A DNA stretch of 64,000 nucleotides from Rhynchonema sp. JSB1_4 (lineage: Eukaryota; Nematoda; Chromadorea; Monhysterida; Xyalidae): the NCBI GenBank assembly GCA_030248065.1, contig JASAMV010004233.1, positions 29,665-93,664 of the forward strand. Direction: 5' to 3'. Shown here one piece after another: positions 11,961 through 23,532 of this stretch. The number at the start of each line of letters is the position of its first letter. Positions within the stretch are counted from its first letter, which is position 1. The position numbers and the translations under genes are program-made. The notes below the pieces were generated by a model. It was not told the DNA's origin. It worked only from the letters and a program-made list of their open reading frames with translations, and did no database searches.

Positions 11961-12186
11961 GGGTGATATTTTCGAAACGGTGTAAAGGTCAGTTGGGTGT
12001 AAAGGTCGGTCGAAAGCTCGGTCGACAGCTCAGTGTGATAGACCTCGGTGTAAACTTGAAACATTCCACGTTAATAACAGGCAATGTTTCACGTTTGCGC
12101 CGAGCTACGCCGACCGAGCTTTCGACCGAACTTTACGCCGACCTTTACGCCCAACTGACCTTTACACAGTTTCGAAAATTCCACCC
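11961..12186. mobile_element. Hairpin MITE family B, copy 2 (complete)
   Basis: A 226-bp near-perfect hairpin: GGGTGATATTTTCGAAAC...GTTTCGAAAATTCCACCC, with CAT on both sides as a 3-bp duplication. The arms contain iterated GTAAAGGTC and AGCTCGGT. It ends 166 bases before the predicted start codon of receptor copy A. Confidence 0.85.
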
Positions 12187-12352
12187 CATGTCGCCAACTA
12201 TAGCATGGTCAACTCTTGTCTTAAAATCAGCCTCAATTCCATTTCTCGGGCTCATTGAAGCCTATACTTTCATTGACGACTTGCGCTGGCCCAAAATTTA
12301 GAGCATGTTTTTCGTTTCTCGTGGCCAAAAACGAGCAACCAAGCTGTGAATT

Positions 12353-15300
12353 ATGGCCAACATCACCCGGGAAGGAGCGCATGTCGAGCGTGACCAACAT
12401 TTGGTGCGCGATGATGTGGTGCGCACGCAGCCGACGCCACTGTGCATTGATATGGGATCGATCATGGAAGTGCTCTTCACAAGTAAACGTTCATTGTTGT
12501 TTTGGACAGTATATAATGCACTTTTATCTGTAGCATTCGCATCGACGTCACCTGAGTGCACCCCTTTGTGACAACACAGCTTGATGAAGGCGTAACAACA
12601 CTGTGTATAGGCAATCCATCGGCTCATGGCACTTTTTACACGCACAGCGCATGCAGCAGCACACGCCATTTTCTAAACAAGACAGCACTTTGGGCGAGTG
12701 TCATACTTTGATGACCGCTTTTTAATTTGTTCAGTTTTTATTTGCTGCTTGATACAACACTTCTCTGCACTGTTGCAAAATTTGGGGATGTTTCAACTCA
12801 TGACTGCAGAGAAGAGAGACATTCATTGATGGCAGTAATGTAGCGTGCAGCCTGTGTGTGTTGAGTGCCATGAGCTGGCGGATTGCCTATACAATTCACA
12901 TTGTGGGTACAACTTTGCACGACACAATTCTCAGATTACGCACGGTTTATATACGCGGTCAATGTGTTTGTGTATCCAGCGATCTACGCGTTTGGTCTGA
13001 TTGGATACATTCTGGTGGGCAGATGGATGCTTTCCAAGAGCGTGCTGGGCAAACGCATGATCAGGTACGTAGGGATAGCTAGTCTCTAATGGTACTAGTG
13101 TCTATAGGGTTGATCTCAGGCCTAGGCTTACAATTAGGCCCATTATTTCTGGGGTTGGATCAAGCATTGCTGGAAAAGTACAGTGAGACTCTGAGCGTTC
13201 CGTTGATCCAAGGCCTATAGGTCAGCGTCTCTGGTTTTGAGCTATGGACTACCGTACTAGCGAGAGAAGGAGTTCGACAATAAAAAAGTCTCATCGTAAT
13301 TTTGTTCAGTAAACCAATCCAGTGACCATTTTAATTGCGCAGCCATTTCCGCGCACAAGCATTCTGCGACTGCCTGCTGCTACTATCGACCATGGTGTCT
13401 ACCCTGCCCTCCTACGCCCTGTATGGTAACATTCGACAATACGGTGTATTTGGGCAGATCGTGTATTTGCTACTGCCCGTCCAACACACGGCCGCGACCA
13501 CATCGCAATGGCAACTCATACTCTTCTCGGCTGAGCGGTGGGTGTGATCGGGCTTTTATTCGGAGGTTTATTTTAATTTCGAGTTGAAATTCCCCAAATA
13601 ATTGTTGATAGCGAAACGTGATGACATGGGATTTCTGTTCGACATCAGTGAGATAACATTGTTTGTCTGAAATGTCAATTCGAGATTACAATTAATTGGC
13701 CGCAACTCGCAATCCTGCTCCGGCGACTTTTAATAACGATTAAATCCCGATCCGGCAATCTCATCGGGATTGATGGAGTCGAGTTGTAACCAGGGTTGGG
13801 CAAAAAACGTTTTTTTCCAAAAAATCGTTTTTTTTAAAAAAAACGTTTTTTTTAAAAAAACGTTTTTTTTTAAAATGCCCAGATGACCAAAATATGCCCC
13901 CAAAAAAATTGGAAAACGCTCATGTTGGGAAGAAAACGTGGTTAAATGAAGTAATTCTATGTGTTCTGGGGCAAAATAAACGGGTTTCAACCCTTTTCTA
14001 GCGAGTTGCTAAGATCCCATATCAGACCCGCATCGTGGGACCAACTTTGGCCGGGGTCATCACTGAAAGTCAAACTCCGTATATCGACGTATCTCGACAA
14101 AGTAAAAATTGGTCGAAAATTTTTTGAAAAAAATGGGACAAAAAATTGATTTTCCTTGATAATCAGGGTACTTTCCCTGAAAAATCAGGGAAAATCAAGG
14201 AAATTCAGGATTTAAAAAAAACGAAAAACGACCCAGGCGTTTTTTTTAAAAAAAAACGTCGTTTTTTTTTAAGAAAAAACGCCGTCGTTTTTTTTGCCCA
14301 ACCCTGGTTGTAACCCTGGCGGAAGAATTTTCCCCTTTTGCACTCGCCATCCCAAATGAGTGTACATTCGATGGAAGTGTGTTTGAGTGAAAATTCGGCA
14401 ATTTAAGCGTATTTTTCCTTCGTCCAAAGCGTGTCGAGAAGCAGGCGTGGTCCCCATAGATGCTCCCTTGCCTTCCAGTCTGTACTTCATCAGTCGTCCA
14501 CTCTCGTCACACACAAACATCGATCGAATGCCATCCGTGTTGGCCATGTTCAGTGTCAATCTGGGTGTGTCGGCTGTGATTCACGTGTTGCGTGACTTCA
14601 CGGCCACGTCGTTGGTCAAATGTGTGGCGCCCGACACAGGCGCACTCACCGGACAACAACAGGTCGCACCCGTCGCGCTACACCCTGTCCTGTCTGTTGG
14701 TTAGCCTGTGTTGTGTTGGCGTTATTTGGGTTCAAACCGGGGGGGGGGGGGTGGTTTTTTGAGCGCCCGATTCTGAACGCCTGTCTCGTCCTGAACATTG
14801 CATAACTGAAATCACGTTCCCTCAAACTGCCAGGGACAGATTTGGTTTAATGGGTGGAATTTTCGAAACGGTGTAAAGGTCAGTTGGGCGTAAAGGTCGG
14901 CGTAAAGTTCGGTCGAAAGCTCGGTCGGCGTAGCTCGGCGTAAACGTGAAACATTGCCTGTTATTAACGTGGAATGTTTCAAGTTTACACCGAGGTCTAT
15001 CACACTGAGCTGTCGACCGAGCTTTCCACCGACCTTTACACCCAACTGACCTTTACACCGTTTCGAAAATATCGCCCAATGTATCTGATCAGTTTACAAT
15101 TTTCTGGCATGGGTTTGCGAGATTCGAGAGTTTCGACTGAGATATTGTTCAGGTGAAAATATCTTTGCTGATATGTTATTGAGAATAATTTCATCAATTT
15201 AAAGTTGTTTAATATTGGTCGGCTAACAACTTTATAGCTCCTGGTTGAATTCCTGCAAAATTTTGAAAAATACCCAAATTCTCGTATCACATTGCGCACA

Positions 15301-16740
15301 TGGTCGGGGGTCAGAGTCTGTTTTGGTCAAAGGGCATAAATCGGTCCCCAGAAATATAGCCAAGTGATACGGCTGTTATGCGCACACTTTCGCCTTCAGC
15401 TATCAACGTAATACCGAATCTGGTGTTGTTCTGCCCGGTACCGTTTGTTTTGATGCTCATCATTGCTGCCCTTACCGTCTACCACGTGAACAAGTCAGCA
15501 TCGAAGACAAATCAGCCGAGCTCATCACGACGACGGCATCACGGGTCGCACAAACGACCGCAGTTACTGTTGTTGGCTAGTTTGAGATCATCGCGTAAAC
15601 GTTTATTTCGTCAACTACTGCACATGTATGGGTTTCCGATGAAACGTTCTAACGACATATGTATCTTTTGATGAGGTGGACGACATGATTGTCTAAATCT
15701 TGCGAGTTCCGCCCAAAACTTACACAAAACACCATCAAGTTCTTCGAGAATCTTTCCAGCTGACGATCTTCAAATACCTGCTGAGCAACACGGCCATGCT
15801 GGCGCGCACGACGCTGCGCTATTACAACATGTATGCGAATGCCAGTCAGGTAACGTTGCAATATTTGTCAGTTAACTTTGTCAGTTAAAATTGCCCAGTC
15901 ATTGTCAAAAATGTCCCAGGCGAAACAATGGCGATCTGTATTGTACGTCGACGAAGTGGCTGTCATGCTGTTGTTGTTGCACAGTGCCACAAATTGGTGT
16001 GTGTTTGGTGTGTGGTCGAAGACAGATCCAACAATCAAACAGAACTCGACCATTGAGGTGAGTCAACGTGGAAAAGCAGCGTGTTTTTTGGGTGATTGTT
16101 TCGAACTCAGAATCACACCACGTGGTGTACCAGGTCGTCGTCAGTGGCCAGAATGTAGGTATAATACTAGATGGCCGTACGTGGAACAACGCCAGGAACC
16201 ATTTTCGATGCGGATTATCGTTTCAGCTGGAGTACATAGCTTGTCCATTTTCGGGTCGTGGACCAATTTTGTTTGAATCATTATTTGCAACAGCGCTGGA
16301 ACACTAATAGTTGTTCATTTTGGCATAGGAGAACAACTTTTGCGCTGTGGTCGAACTTGGTGCTCCGAGGCCATCACAAAACAAAAATGTTGTCTCTACA
16401 AGCCAAAAAATCGACAAATACAACTGCGCGTTTACAGCAAGCGCGCACGTTGCTATCCGGCGGCTCGAAGACCGCGGTCAAATATTCAATTGCCGCGGCG
16501 AAAAACTCGATCGTCAGCGAGAAACCGTGCATGAGTGCGGAAGAGGCGGGCGTTTTGCGACAGAGTTGGACAAACCGCAGCAGCAATTGTTGTTGGACGA
16601 TGAAGATGTTGCTCTTGTGCAACAGCAGCGCTGCTCCAACAGCAATCTATTGGGCACTCGGACTACGGCCGTGTAAGAGAGAATTATGGTTGCCGTCGGA
16701 AACCGACCCGCTGACATGTACATTATATACCTATACATAG
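12353..16740 (+). CDS. Receptor copy A: 7TM protein with decayed globin start
   Basis: Exons 12353-12482, 12935-13064, 13343-13537, 14479-14699, 15400-15575, 15760-15849, 15920-16057 and 16438-16740 read in phase as about 460 residues. The first three exons equal copy C in length (130, 130, 195). Conserved features are an N-terminal NIT glycosylation site, TM1 (NVFVYPAIYAFGLIGYIL), TM3 ending SAER, TM5 (NLVLFCPVPFVLMLIIAAL) and TM7 (HSATNWCVFGVW). The final exon starts like the B/C globin (VSEKPCMSAEEAGVLRQSW), then diverges. No exon for the proximal-His helix or the H helix follows. Oddities: exon 5 ends in a GC rather than a GT donor, and an extra 70-bp intron splits the TM6-TM7 exon. A different acceptor (exon start 16329) gives a Gln-rich tail stopping at 16676. 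It may be a plain receptor or a decaying paralog. Confidence 0.7.
13791..14306. mobile_element. hAT-like element in intron 3 of copy A
   Basis: Termini CAGGGTTGGG/CCCAACCCTG with an exact 8-bp duplication, GTTGTAAC (13783-13790 and 14307-14314). The interior shares a 200-bp block with the element at 59253-59779, including CAAACTCCGTAT and repeated AAAATCAGGGTACTTTCCCT. Confidence 0.88.
14742..14752. repeat. G11 homopolymer
   Basis: Eleven or more G in a row in intron 4 of copy A. Its length may be unreliable. Confidence 0.7.
14852..15077. mobile_element. Hairpin MITE family B, copy 3, in intron 4 of copy A
   Basis: A 226-bp hairpin, GGGTGGAATTTTCGAAAC...GTTTCGAAAATATCGCCC, with AAT on both sides. 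It is the same length as the copy at 11961-12186 and in inverted orientation relative to it. Confidence 0.87.
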
Positions 16741-16840
16741 CCAAGCACCGATTTTCTCTCATCACCATGAGTGTCGATTAACTATCATTCCAGTTACAAA
16801 TGAGAAAATGAATGGTGGTGATTTATGGTATACTACATGC

Positions 16841-17115
16841 ATTGGTCGCACAATGACTATATAAGAATCCATCCAAAAAATTTTCCTGAATGGTAAGGCA
16901 CGTCTCGATGCAGATCACAAGCTCCCTATTTATATTTTTTACATAACATTTCCGGTTATATTGCAGTGAAGCTGTTTGAACACAGTGAGCGTGATATCGG
17001 CAGAAATGTTTTGGAAAAAATATAAATAGAACGCTTGTGATCTGCAGCGAGACGTGCCTTACCATTCAGGAAAATTTTTGGATGGATTCTTATATATAGT
17101 CATTGTGCGACCAAT
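16841..17115. mobile_element. MITE family A, copy 2 (near-perfect palindrome)
   Basis: Termini TGGTCGCACAATGACTATAT and the complement. The inversion continues through GGATGGATTCTTATAT, CCTGAATGGTAAGGCACGTC and GATCACAAGC almost to the centre. It lies about 100 bases past the end of copy A, where the lost globin exons would be expected to begin. Confidence 0.85.
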
Positions 17116-17596
17116 ATTACGCATCAATGTGAATAAATTTCTACAATATCGAAAAACTTTTTCGCATTTCCCAAAGAGCCCCGCGTCAATGTTGTCAAAG
17201 CATCGGCTTGGAAGATGTGCAACGGTGGCGTAAACAAAAACATGAGCTCTTTTTCCATGCGAGGCAAGCGTGATTGACGTTGAGTGACGTGTTCAGAACT
17301 GTAATCCCGTCTCGGCCATTATTATAGTATCAAAGGTTTTGGCCGGCTAGGTAATTTGCCTTGACGTCAAAGCCAGATTTAAACCGATCGGCTAGGCATT
17401 TTAGCCTATTTCCAACACAGCGCAACACGTTATTTAACTGAGGCTAAGGGCATCTGCTTTTTCCTTTTTCTCGCCAGTAATTGGTTAATTTTTACATATA
17501 TACGGTAGTACATGTGTTACGGTCGATCAAAGGCGGCCAGGTCGATGATTTATGTACAGTATAAGCAAGGCAGCCCCTATGTACAGTAGTTTTGAG
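17116..17596. other. No recognised gene
   Basis: Short spacer between copy A's trailing MITE and the triplicated repeat block. I see neither exon-like nor shared repeat sequence. Confidence 0.4.
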
Positions 17597-18244
17597 CAGG
17601 GTTGGAAAAAAGATTTCTAACAAGGTTCTGTAAAAAAATTTTTTTAATGAACTTACATTTTTTAAAAAGTCTCAGATTCCGGGAAATTTGACTAAATTTG
17701 CCGAGCGCGCGTAAAAACGTGAAAAAATGCAACTTTAATTGACAAGCCATTTTTGTGATTTCGTTCGCATAAATTATGAAGGGTGTTTACGTCATATCGG
17801 TGCGATCCAACAGTTTGTGCTTGATATGGACCGATGATTGTTGCTCTATGGTAACAGACACAATAGTTTATGGCCGGATAAGCAAGATTTACTCATAAGC
17901 CATGGAGACAATCGGCTGCAGAACCACTCGTCGGGTCGCTGAATCAGTGTATCTGACCGCCTGATGGGGTATGTCATTGAAGTACCACGTACATATTATG
18001 TCTCTCATGTATCACTGGAGGGTGTAATAACATCATTTAGGGCATCTTGGGTTCCAAATACATGCCCCAAAAGTAATTTTGTGAAGCAAATTTTTCGACC
18101 CTTGAGAAAAAATGACAGAAAAACAACCCCCAAAAATTTTCAGACGTTTTAGAACATTTTGTTCCCCCGAAAAACTGAGCAATTTTTTTTAAAAAAAAGC
18201 TTTTTTAAAAAAGAATTTTAAAAAATTTTTTTTGTCCAACCCTG
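17597..18244. mobile_element. hAT-like element
   Basis: CAGGGTTGG...CCAACCCTG. The flanks GTTTTGAG and ATTTTTAG agree at 6 of 8 positions, consistent with an old 8-bp duplication. Confidence 0.75.
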
Positions 18245-18674
18245 ATTTTTAGCGTTTGAAAGGAAATTAAGCTTCTTCTTGATCCAAACTGTTATCTCAC
18301 GCTTTCCGCTGGACTCCAGCGTAATTACGTAGCTTCTATTCGTCCGGAAAATTCTGGAAAATTCGTCTGTTTGTGAAAACGCCGTAGTTAATTAAAGGGG
18401 CTGACCAGAGCAATGATAATGGTCTTTGCGTGAGCGTGCGTAATAAATTGAATTTTGAAGCGTGTATAGCTATTTTTGGCGGTGGAGGAAGACAGTAATC
18501 AGCTTTGTGAATTATTATGAATGACCACCAATTAATCAACCTACCTACGTGTGCAGATTTGCATTTATACTGCGTGCGCACACAGTTCAGCAACTATGTA
18601 ATTGGTGATTTCCCGAGCAAAAATCACGTGTGTATCTTCTACACAGGGTTCGCGGGCCAACAGTGCCCGGAAGC

Positions 18675-19154
18675 CAGGGTTGAAAAAAAAGAAAAAAAAT
18701 TTTTGTGAAAATTGTTTTAAAAAGTTGTCCGCTTTTATATTTTAAGGTTTTAAGAAGTAAGTCCTCTTTTTAATTATTTTTTTTTACTTCGTTCGCCATA
18801 TTTTTCTTACTTTTTTAAGGTAAAAAGGCATGTTTTTATGCCTTTTATGCCTTTATCAAAAAATCGCATGCGGCACTTAGATTTCAGTTTGAAATGGTGT
18901 TGTAATGGACTCATAAGGTTCCTAAGGATCCCAACAAGCGTCACATGTACAAACACCCCATACTGTAAACTGTGCAGTCACTTGAGCGTGACGTAAACTG
19001 TGGACACGCTCGACGGTGTTACTCGCCTGTTTGCAGAGGTCGTGGATTAGTCATTTGTTGTTTTTGTGATTTTTAAAAAGAGCGATTTTTAAAAAAGTAT
19101 TGAAAAGATTTTTTTAAAAAGTTCAGTAATAAAAATTTTTTTTATCCAACCCTG
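18675..19154. mobile_element. hAT-like element
   Basis: CAGGGTTG...CCAACCCTG with A/T-rich inverted inner ends. Copies at 22022-22495 (inverted) and 23961-24439 (forward) belong to the triplicated unit. Confidence 0.75.
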
Positions 19155-20394
19155 CCGAGGCCTGGTGGTAGTTATTGGCCGTCATTGTGTTGCCCAATCG
19201 TGCAGCCATGCTTTTATTATATTTGTTGTGTGTGTCGAGATGTTTAAAAATGTTTTTTAAAAGTTTCTTTTTGCTATCTCTAAACTGCGTGCATCTCTTA
19301 TTTACAGTACGTTGGTTTTTCACTGATTGAGGTAATTTTCGTCTAGACGCATAATGGTTCATCACTTTAATGCCAAAAATTTTGTTACGTATGTGTATAC
19401 TCTATGACGTAAAGTTGGAAACTTTTAAAGACCGTTCAAAAAAAATTAAATTTGATGAGACACTTCTTTACATCTCTGGTTGTGTGCGCTCGCCATGATT
19501 GGTGAAACATTAATGAGAACTGAGACATCCAAGCATTATATGACAATTACTGTAAAGTTAAGCTACGCAGACACAATAACGTTTCAAGCTGGCTTTCAAG
19601 TTGATATCGCAGCCAAAATACAGCTTGCTTCACACGATTTGCAATATGGTCGAAAAGGATTATGTAGCTGGTTTCACCTGACTGTGATAGGCTAGACATG
19701 CGCGATGCCCTTGAGTTTAGTGGAGAATCAACTGTAATAAAACACATGATCGCAATCACAAATCAATCACAAAATATTGATCGGAAAGAGTCAGTGAACT
19801 GCGAATCCCATCCATCTGGAGCTGAGGATTGACTGTTGTTTTGTAATCGACCAGTTGTGAAAGGTTGTGCTGAATGCTAATCGCAGCTTCAGGTGCTGAC
19901 CACTGTTCACCATATACTGTATAGCTGTCCTCAACGTTGACGAAACTGTTCTATTATCAATCCTGATCATCATCTACACCTCTCGATCCAAACTTTCCAC
20001 TGGCTCACTAAACACTTGTAAACGCAAACTACGCCAACACGAGCCCGATTTCGAAGGTGGTGTGTATTCAAAATGAATAGAAAGAGAAAATCATCATCCT
20101 CCATTTTGTATGCTTCAACGTGTAACATTTCCCAAATCAGCAGCCACGTCGGAATGTTTCACTATTCTGCCAGCTGCGAAATCGAGCTCATGTTGGTGTA
20201 GCTTACCTATAATGACTTATGGTTTCGTCATTAATGTCCAGCTATGCGTGTTGATGACGTTACCATGTAGCTTCTGATGCAATGAAAACCTTGCACTTGA
20301 ACTTGCTGCTGTACGTGTGTTCATATCCTCTTGCGTACCGGGCGTATTTTGCTCATATCCTCTTGCTTGCTGTTGTACACTTTGCCCCCAACCT

Positions 20395-20720
20395 TTTCCC
20401 CCCGCCCCCCCCCCCCCCCCCCCAACCCCACCCCCCAACTTACTAGCCCCCTTTCCCTCCTCTCTCTCTCCCCCATACTCCACCCCCCCCAAAATAAACG
20501 TTGCAAAATGACAGTTGCAATTTGAGCAAAATGCACCAACAAGAAGTTGTTGTGCCCCCAACACCCCCCCAAACCACCCCCCCCCCACCACCCCCCCCCC
20601 CCTCTCCACCAAACAAACACACAAAAAAAAAACACAAAAAATAGAAACACCACACCCAACCCACCACAACAATAAAAACACACAAAAATAACAACACACA
20701 AAAATACCCCCCCCCCCCCC
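20395..20720. repeat. C-rich low-complexity spacer between inverted units
   Basis: Repeated runs of 8-16 C broken by A and T, followed by CACAAAAA-type sequence. It separates the forward copy from the inverted copy and could form i-motif or G-quadruplex structures. Run lengths are doubtful. Confidence 0.85.
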
Positions 20721-22897
20721 ACAACAAGCAAAAGGTCATGAGCAAAGTACAACAGCAAGCAAGAGGATATGAGCAAAATACCCCGCCCGGTACGCAAGAG
20801 GATATGAACACACGTACAGCAGCAAGTTCAAGTGCAAGACTTCCATTCATCAGAAGCCTCATGTTACACATCAACAACCACAACTGACAATAATTACCAA
20901 AACACCATAAATTATAATATAAGCTACACCAACATGAGCTCGATTTCGCAGCTGGCAGAATAGTGAAACATTCCGACGTGGCTGCTGATTTGGGAAATGT
21001 TACACGTTGAAGCATACAAAATGGAGGATGATGATTTTCTCTTTCTATTACCATTCCCCTTCGAATATACACACCACCTTCGAAATCGGGCTTTTTTGCT
21101 AGTTTTCTTTACAAGTGTTTAGTGAGCCAGTGGAAAGTTTGGATCGAGAGGTGTAGATGATGATCAGGATTGATAATGGAACAGTTTCGTCAACGTTGAG
21201 GACAGCTATACAGTATATGGTGAACAGTGGTCAGCACCTGAAGCCGCGATCAGCATTCAGCACAACTCTTCACAACTGACTATGGTCGATTACCGAACAA
21301 CAGTCAATCCTCGTACATACGTATGTCTACATTCGACAACAGTATGAAAGGCTGCAGATGGATGGGACTCGTAGTTCATTTGACTCTTTCCGATCAATAT
21401 TTTGTGATTGATTTGTGATTGTGATCATGTGTTTTATTACAGTTGATTCTCCACTAAACTCAAGGGCATCGCGCATGTCTAGCCTATCACAGTCAGGTGA
21501 AACCAGCTACATACATAATCCTTTTCGACCATATTGCAAATCGTGTGAAGCAAGCTGTATTTTGGCTGCGATATCAACTTGAAAGCCAGCTTGAAACGTT
21601 ATTGTGTCTGCGTAGCTGAACTTTACAGTAATTGTCATATAATGCTTGGATGTCTCAGTTCTCATTAATGTTTCACCAATCACGGCGAGCGCACACAACC
21701 AGAGATGTAAAGAAGTGTCTCATCAAATTTAATTTTTTGAACGGTCTTTAAAAGTTTCCAACTTTACGTCATAGAGTACCCACATACGTAACAAAACTTT
21801 TCGCATTAAAGTGATGAACCATTATGCGTCTAGACGAAAATTACCTCAATCAGTGAAAAACCAACGTACTGTAAATAAGAGATGCACGCAGTTTAGAGAT
21901 AGCAAAAAGAAACTTTTAAAAAACATTTTTAAACATCTCGACACACACAACAAATATAATAAAAGCATGGCTGTACGATTGGGCAACACAATGACGGCCA
22001 ATAAGTACCACCAGGCCTCGGCAGGGTTGGATAAAAAAAATTTTTATTACTGAACTTTTTAAAAAAATCTTTTCAATACTTCTTTAAAAATCGCTCTTTT
22101 TAAAAATCACAAAAACAACAAATGACTAATCCACGACCTCTGCAAACAGGCGAGTAACACCGTCGAGCGTGTCCACAGTTTACGTCACGCTCAAGTGACT
22201 GCACAGTTTACAGTATGGGGTATTTGTACATGTGACGCTTGTTGGGATCCTTAGGAACCTTATGAGTCCATTACAACACCATTTCAAACTGAAATCTAAG
22301 TGCCGCATGCGATTTTTTGATAAAGGCATAAAAGGCATAAAAACATGCCTTTTTACATTAAAAAAGTAAGAAAAATATGGCGAACGAAGTGAAAAAAATA
22401 ATTAAAAAGAGGACTTACTTCTAAACCTTAAAATATAAAAGCGGCAACTTTTTAAAACAATTTTCACAAAAATTTTTTCTTTTTTTCCAACCCTGCTTCC
22501 GGGCACTGTTGGCCCGCGAACCCTGTGTAGAAGATACCACGTGATTTTTGCTGGGGAAATCACCAATTTGCTGAACTGTTGCGCACGCAGTATAAATGCA
22601 AATCTCACACGTAGGTAATAGGTTGATTAATTGGTGGTCATTCATAATAATTCACAAAGACTGTCTTCCTCCCGCCAAAAAAGTATACGCTTCAAATTCA
22701 ATTTATTCGACGCTCACGCAAAGCCATTATCATTGCTCTGTCACTCCTTAATTAACTACGCGTTTTCACAAACAGACGAATTTTCCAGAATTTTCCGGAC
22801 GAATAGAAGCTACGTAATTACGCTGGAGTCCAGCGGAAAGCGTGAGATAACAGTTTGGATAATAAAGAAGTTTAATTTCCTTTCAAACGCTAAAAAT
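20720..22897 (-). repeat. Triplicated unit, copy 2 (inverted)
   Basis: Reverse complement of most of copy 1. With copy 3 it forms a palindrome with arms of about 2.2 kb around a 635-bp hAT-like element (22898-23532). The base order reading outward from the centre (ATTTTTAGCGTTTGAAAGG) is the same on both sides. Confidence 0.85.
22022..22495. mobile_element. hAT-like element (inverted copy)
   Basis: CAGGGTTGG...CCAACCCTG. It is the reverse-complement counterpart of 18675-19154. Confidence 0.75.
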
Positions 22898-23532
22898 CAG
22901 GGTTAGGACAAAAAAATTTTTTAATGAACTTACATTTTTTAAAAAGTTTCAGATTCTGGGAAATTTGACTAAATTTGACTAAATGCCGAGCGCGCGTAAA
23001 AACGTGAAAAAATGCAACTTTAATTGACAAGCCATTTTTGTGATTTCGTTCGCATAAATTATGAACGGTGTTTACGTCATATCGGTGCGATCCAACAGTT
23101 TGTGCTTGATATGGACCGATGATTGTTGCTCTATATGGTAACAGACACAATAGTTTATGGCCGGATAAGCAAGATTTACTCATAAGCCATGGAGACAATC
23201 GGCTGCAGAACCACTCGTCGGGTCGCTGAATCAGTGTATCTGAGCACCTGATGGGGTATGTCATTGAAGTACCACGTACATATACGTATGTCTCTCATGT
23301 ATCAATGGAGGATGTAATAACATCATTTAGGGCATCTTGGGTTCCAAATACATGCTCCAAAAGTGATTTTGTGAAGCAAATTTTTCGACCCTTGAGAAAA
23401 AATGACAGAAAAACAACCCCCAAAAATTTTCAGACGTTTTACAACATTTTGTTCCCCCGAAAAGCTGAGAAATTTTTAAAAAAGAAGCCTTTTTTAAAAA
23501 GAATTTTTAAAAATTTTTTTTGTCCAACCCTG
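22898..23532. mobile_element. hAT-like element at the palindrome centre
   Basis: CAGGGTTAGG...CCAACCCTG. Its flanks are CTAAAAAT and ATTTTTAG, which are reverse complements rather than a direct duplication, so the element sits exactly at an inverted junction. Confidence 0.78.

Larger units (their letters stand above)
17597..20395 (+). repeat. Triplicated unit, copy 1 (forward)
   Basis: About 2.8 kb that recurs inverted at 20720-22897 and forward again at 22898-25735. Landmarks in order: a hAT-like element (17597-18244), a conserved spacer, a second hAT-like element (18675-19154), a block holding a 63-71-codon frame, a family M MITE (about 20020-20213), then a non-LTR 3' tail (from 20215). 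Confidence 0.85.

Noticed and set aside
20217..21072. Gly/Val-rich and Pro-rich frames of up to 209 codons
   Set aside because: They run through the C-rich low-complexity spacer and repeat copies.
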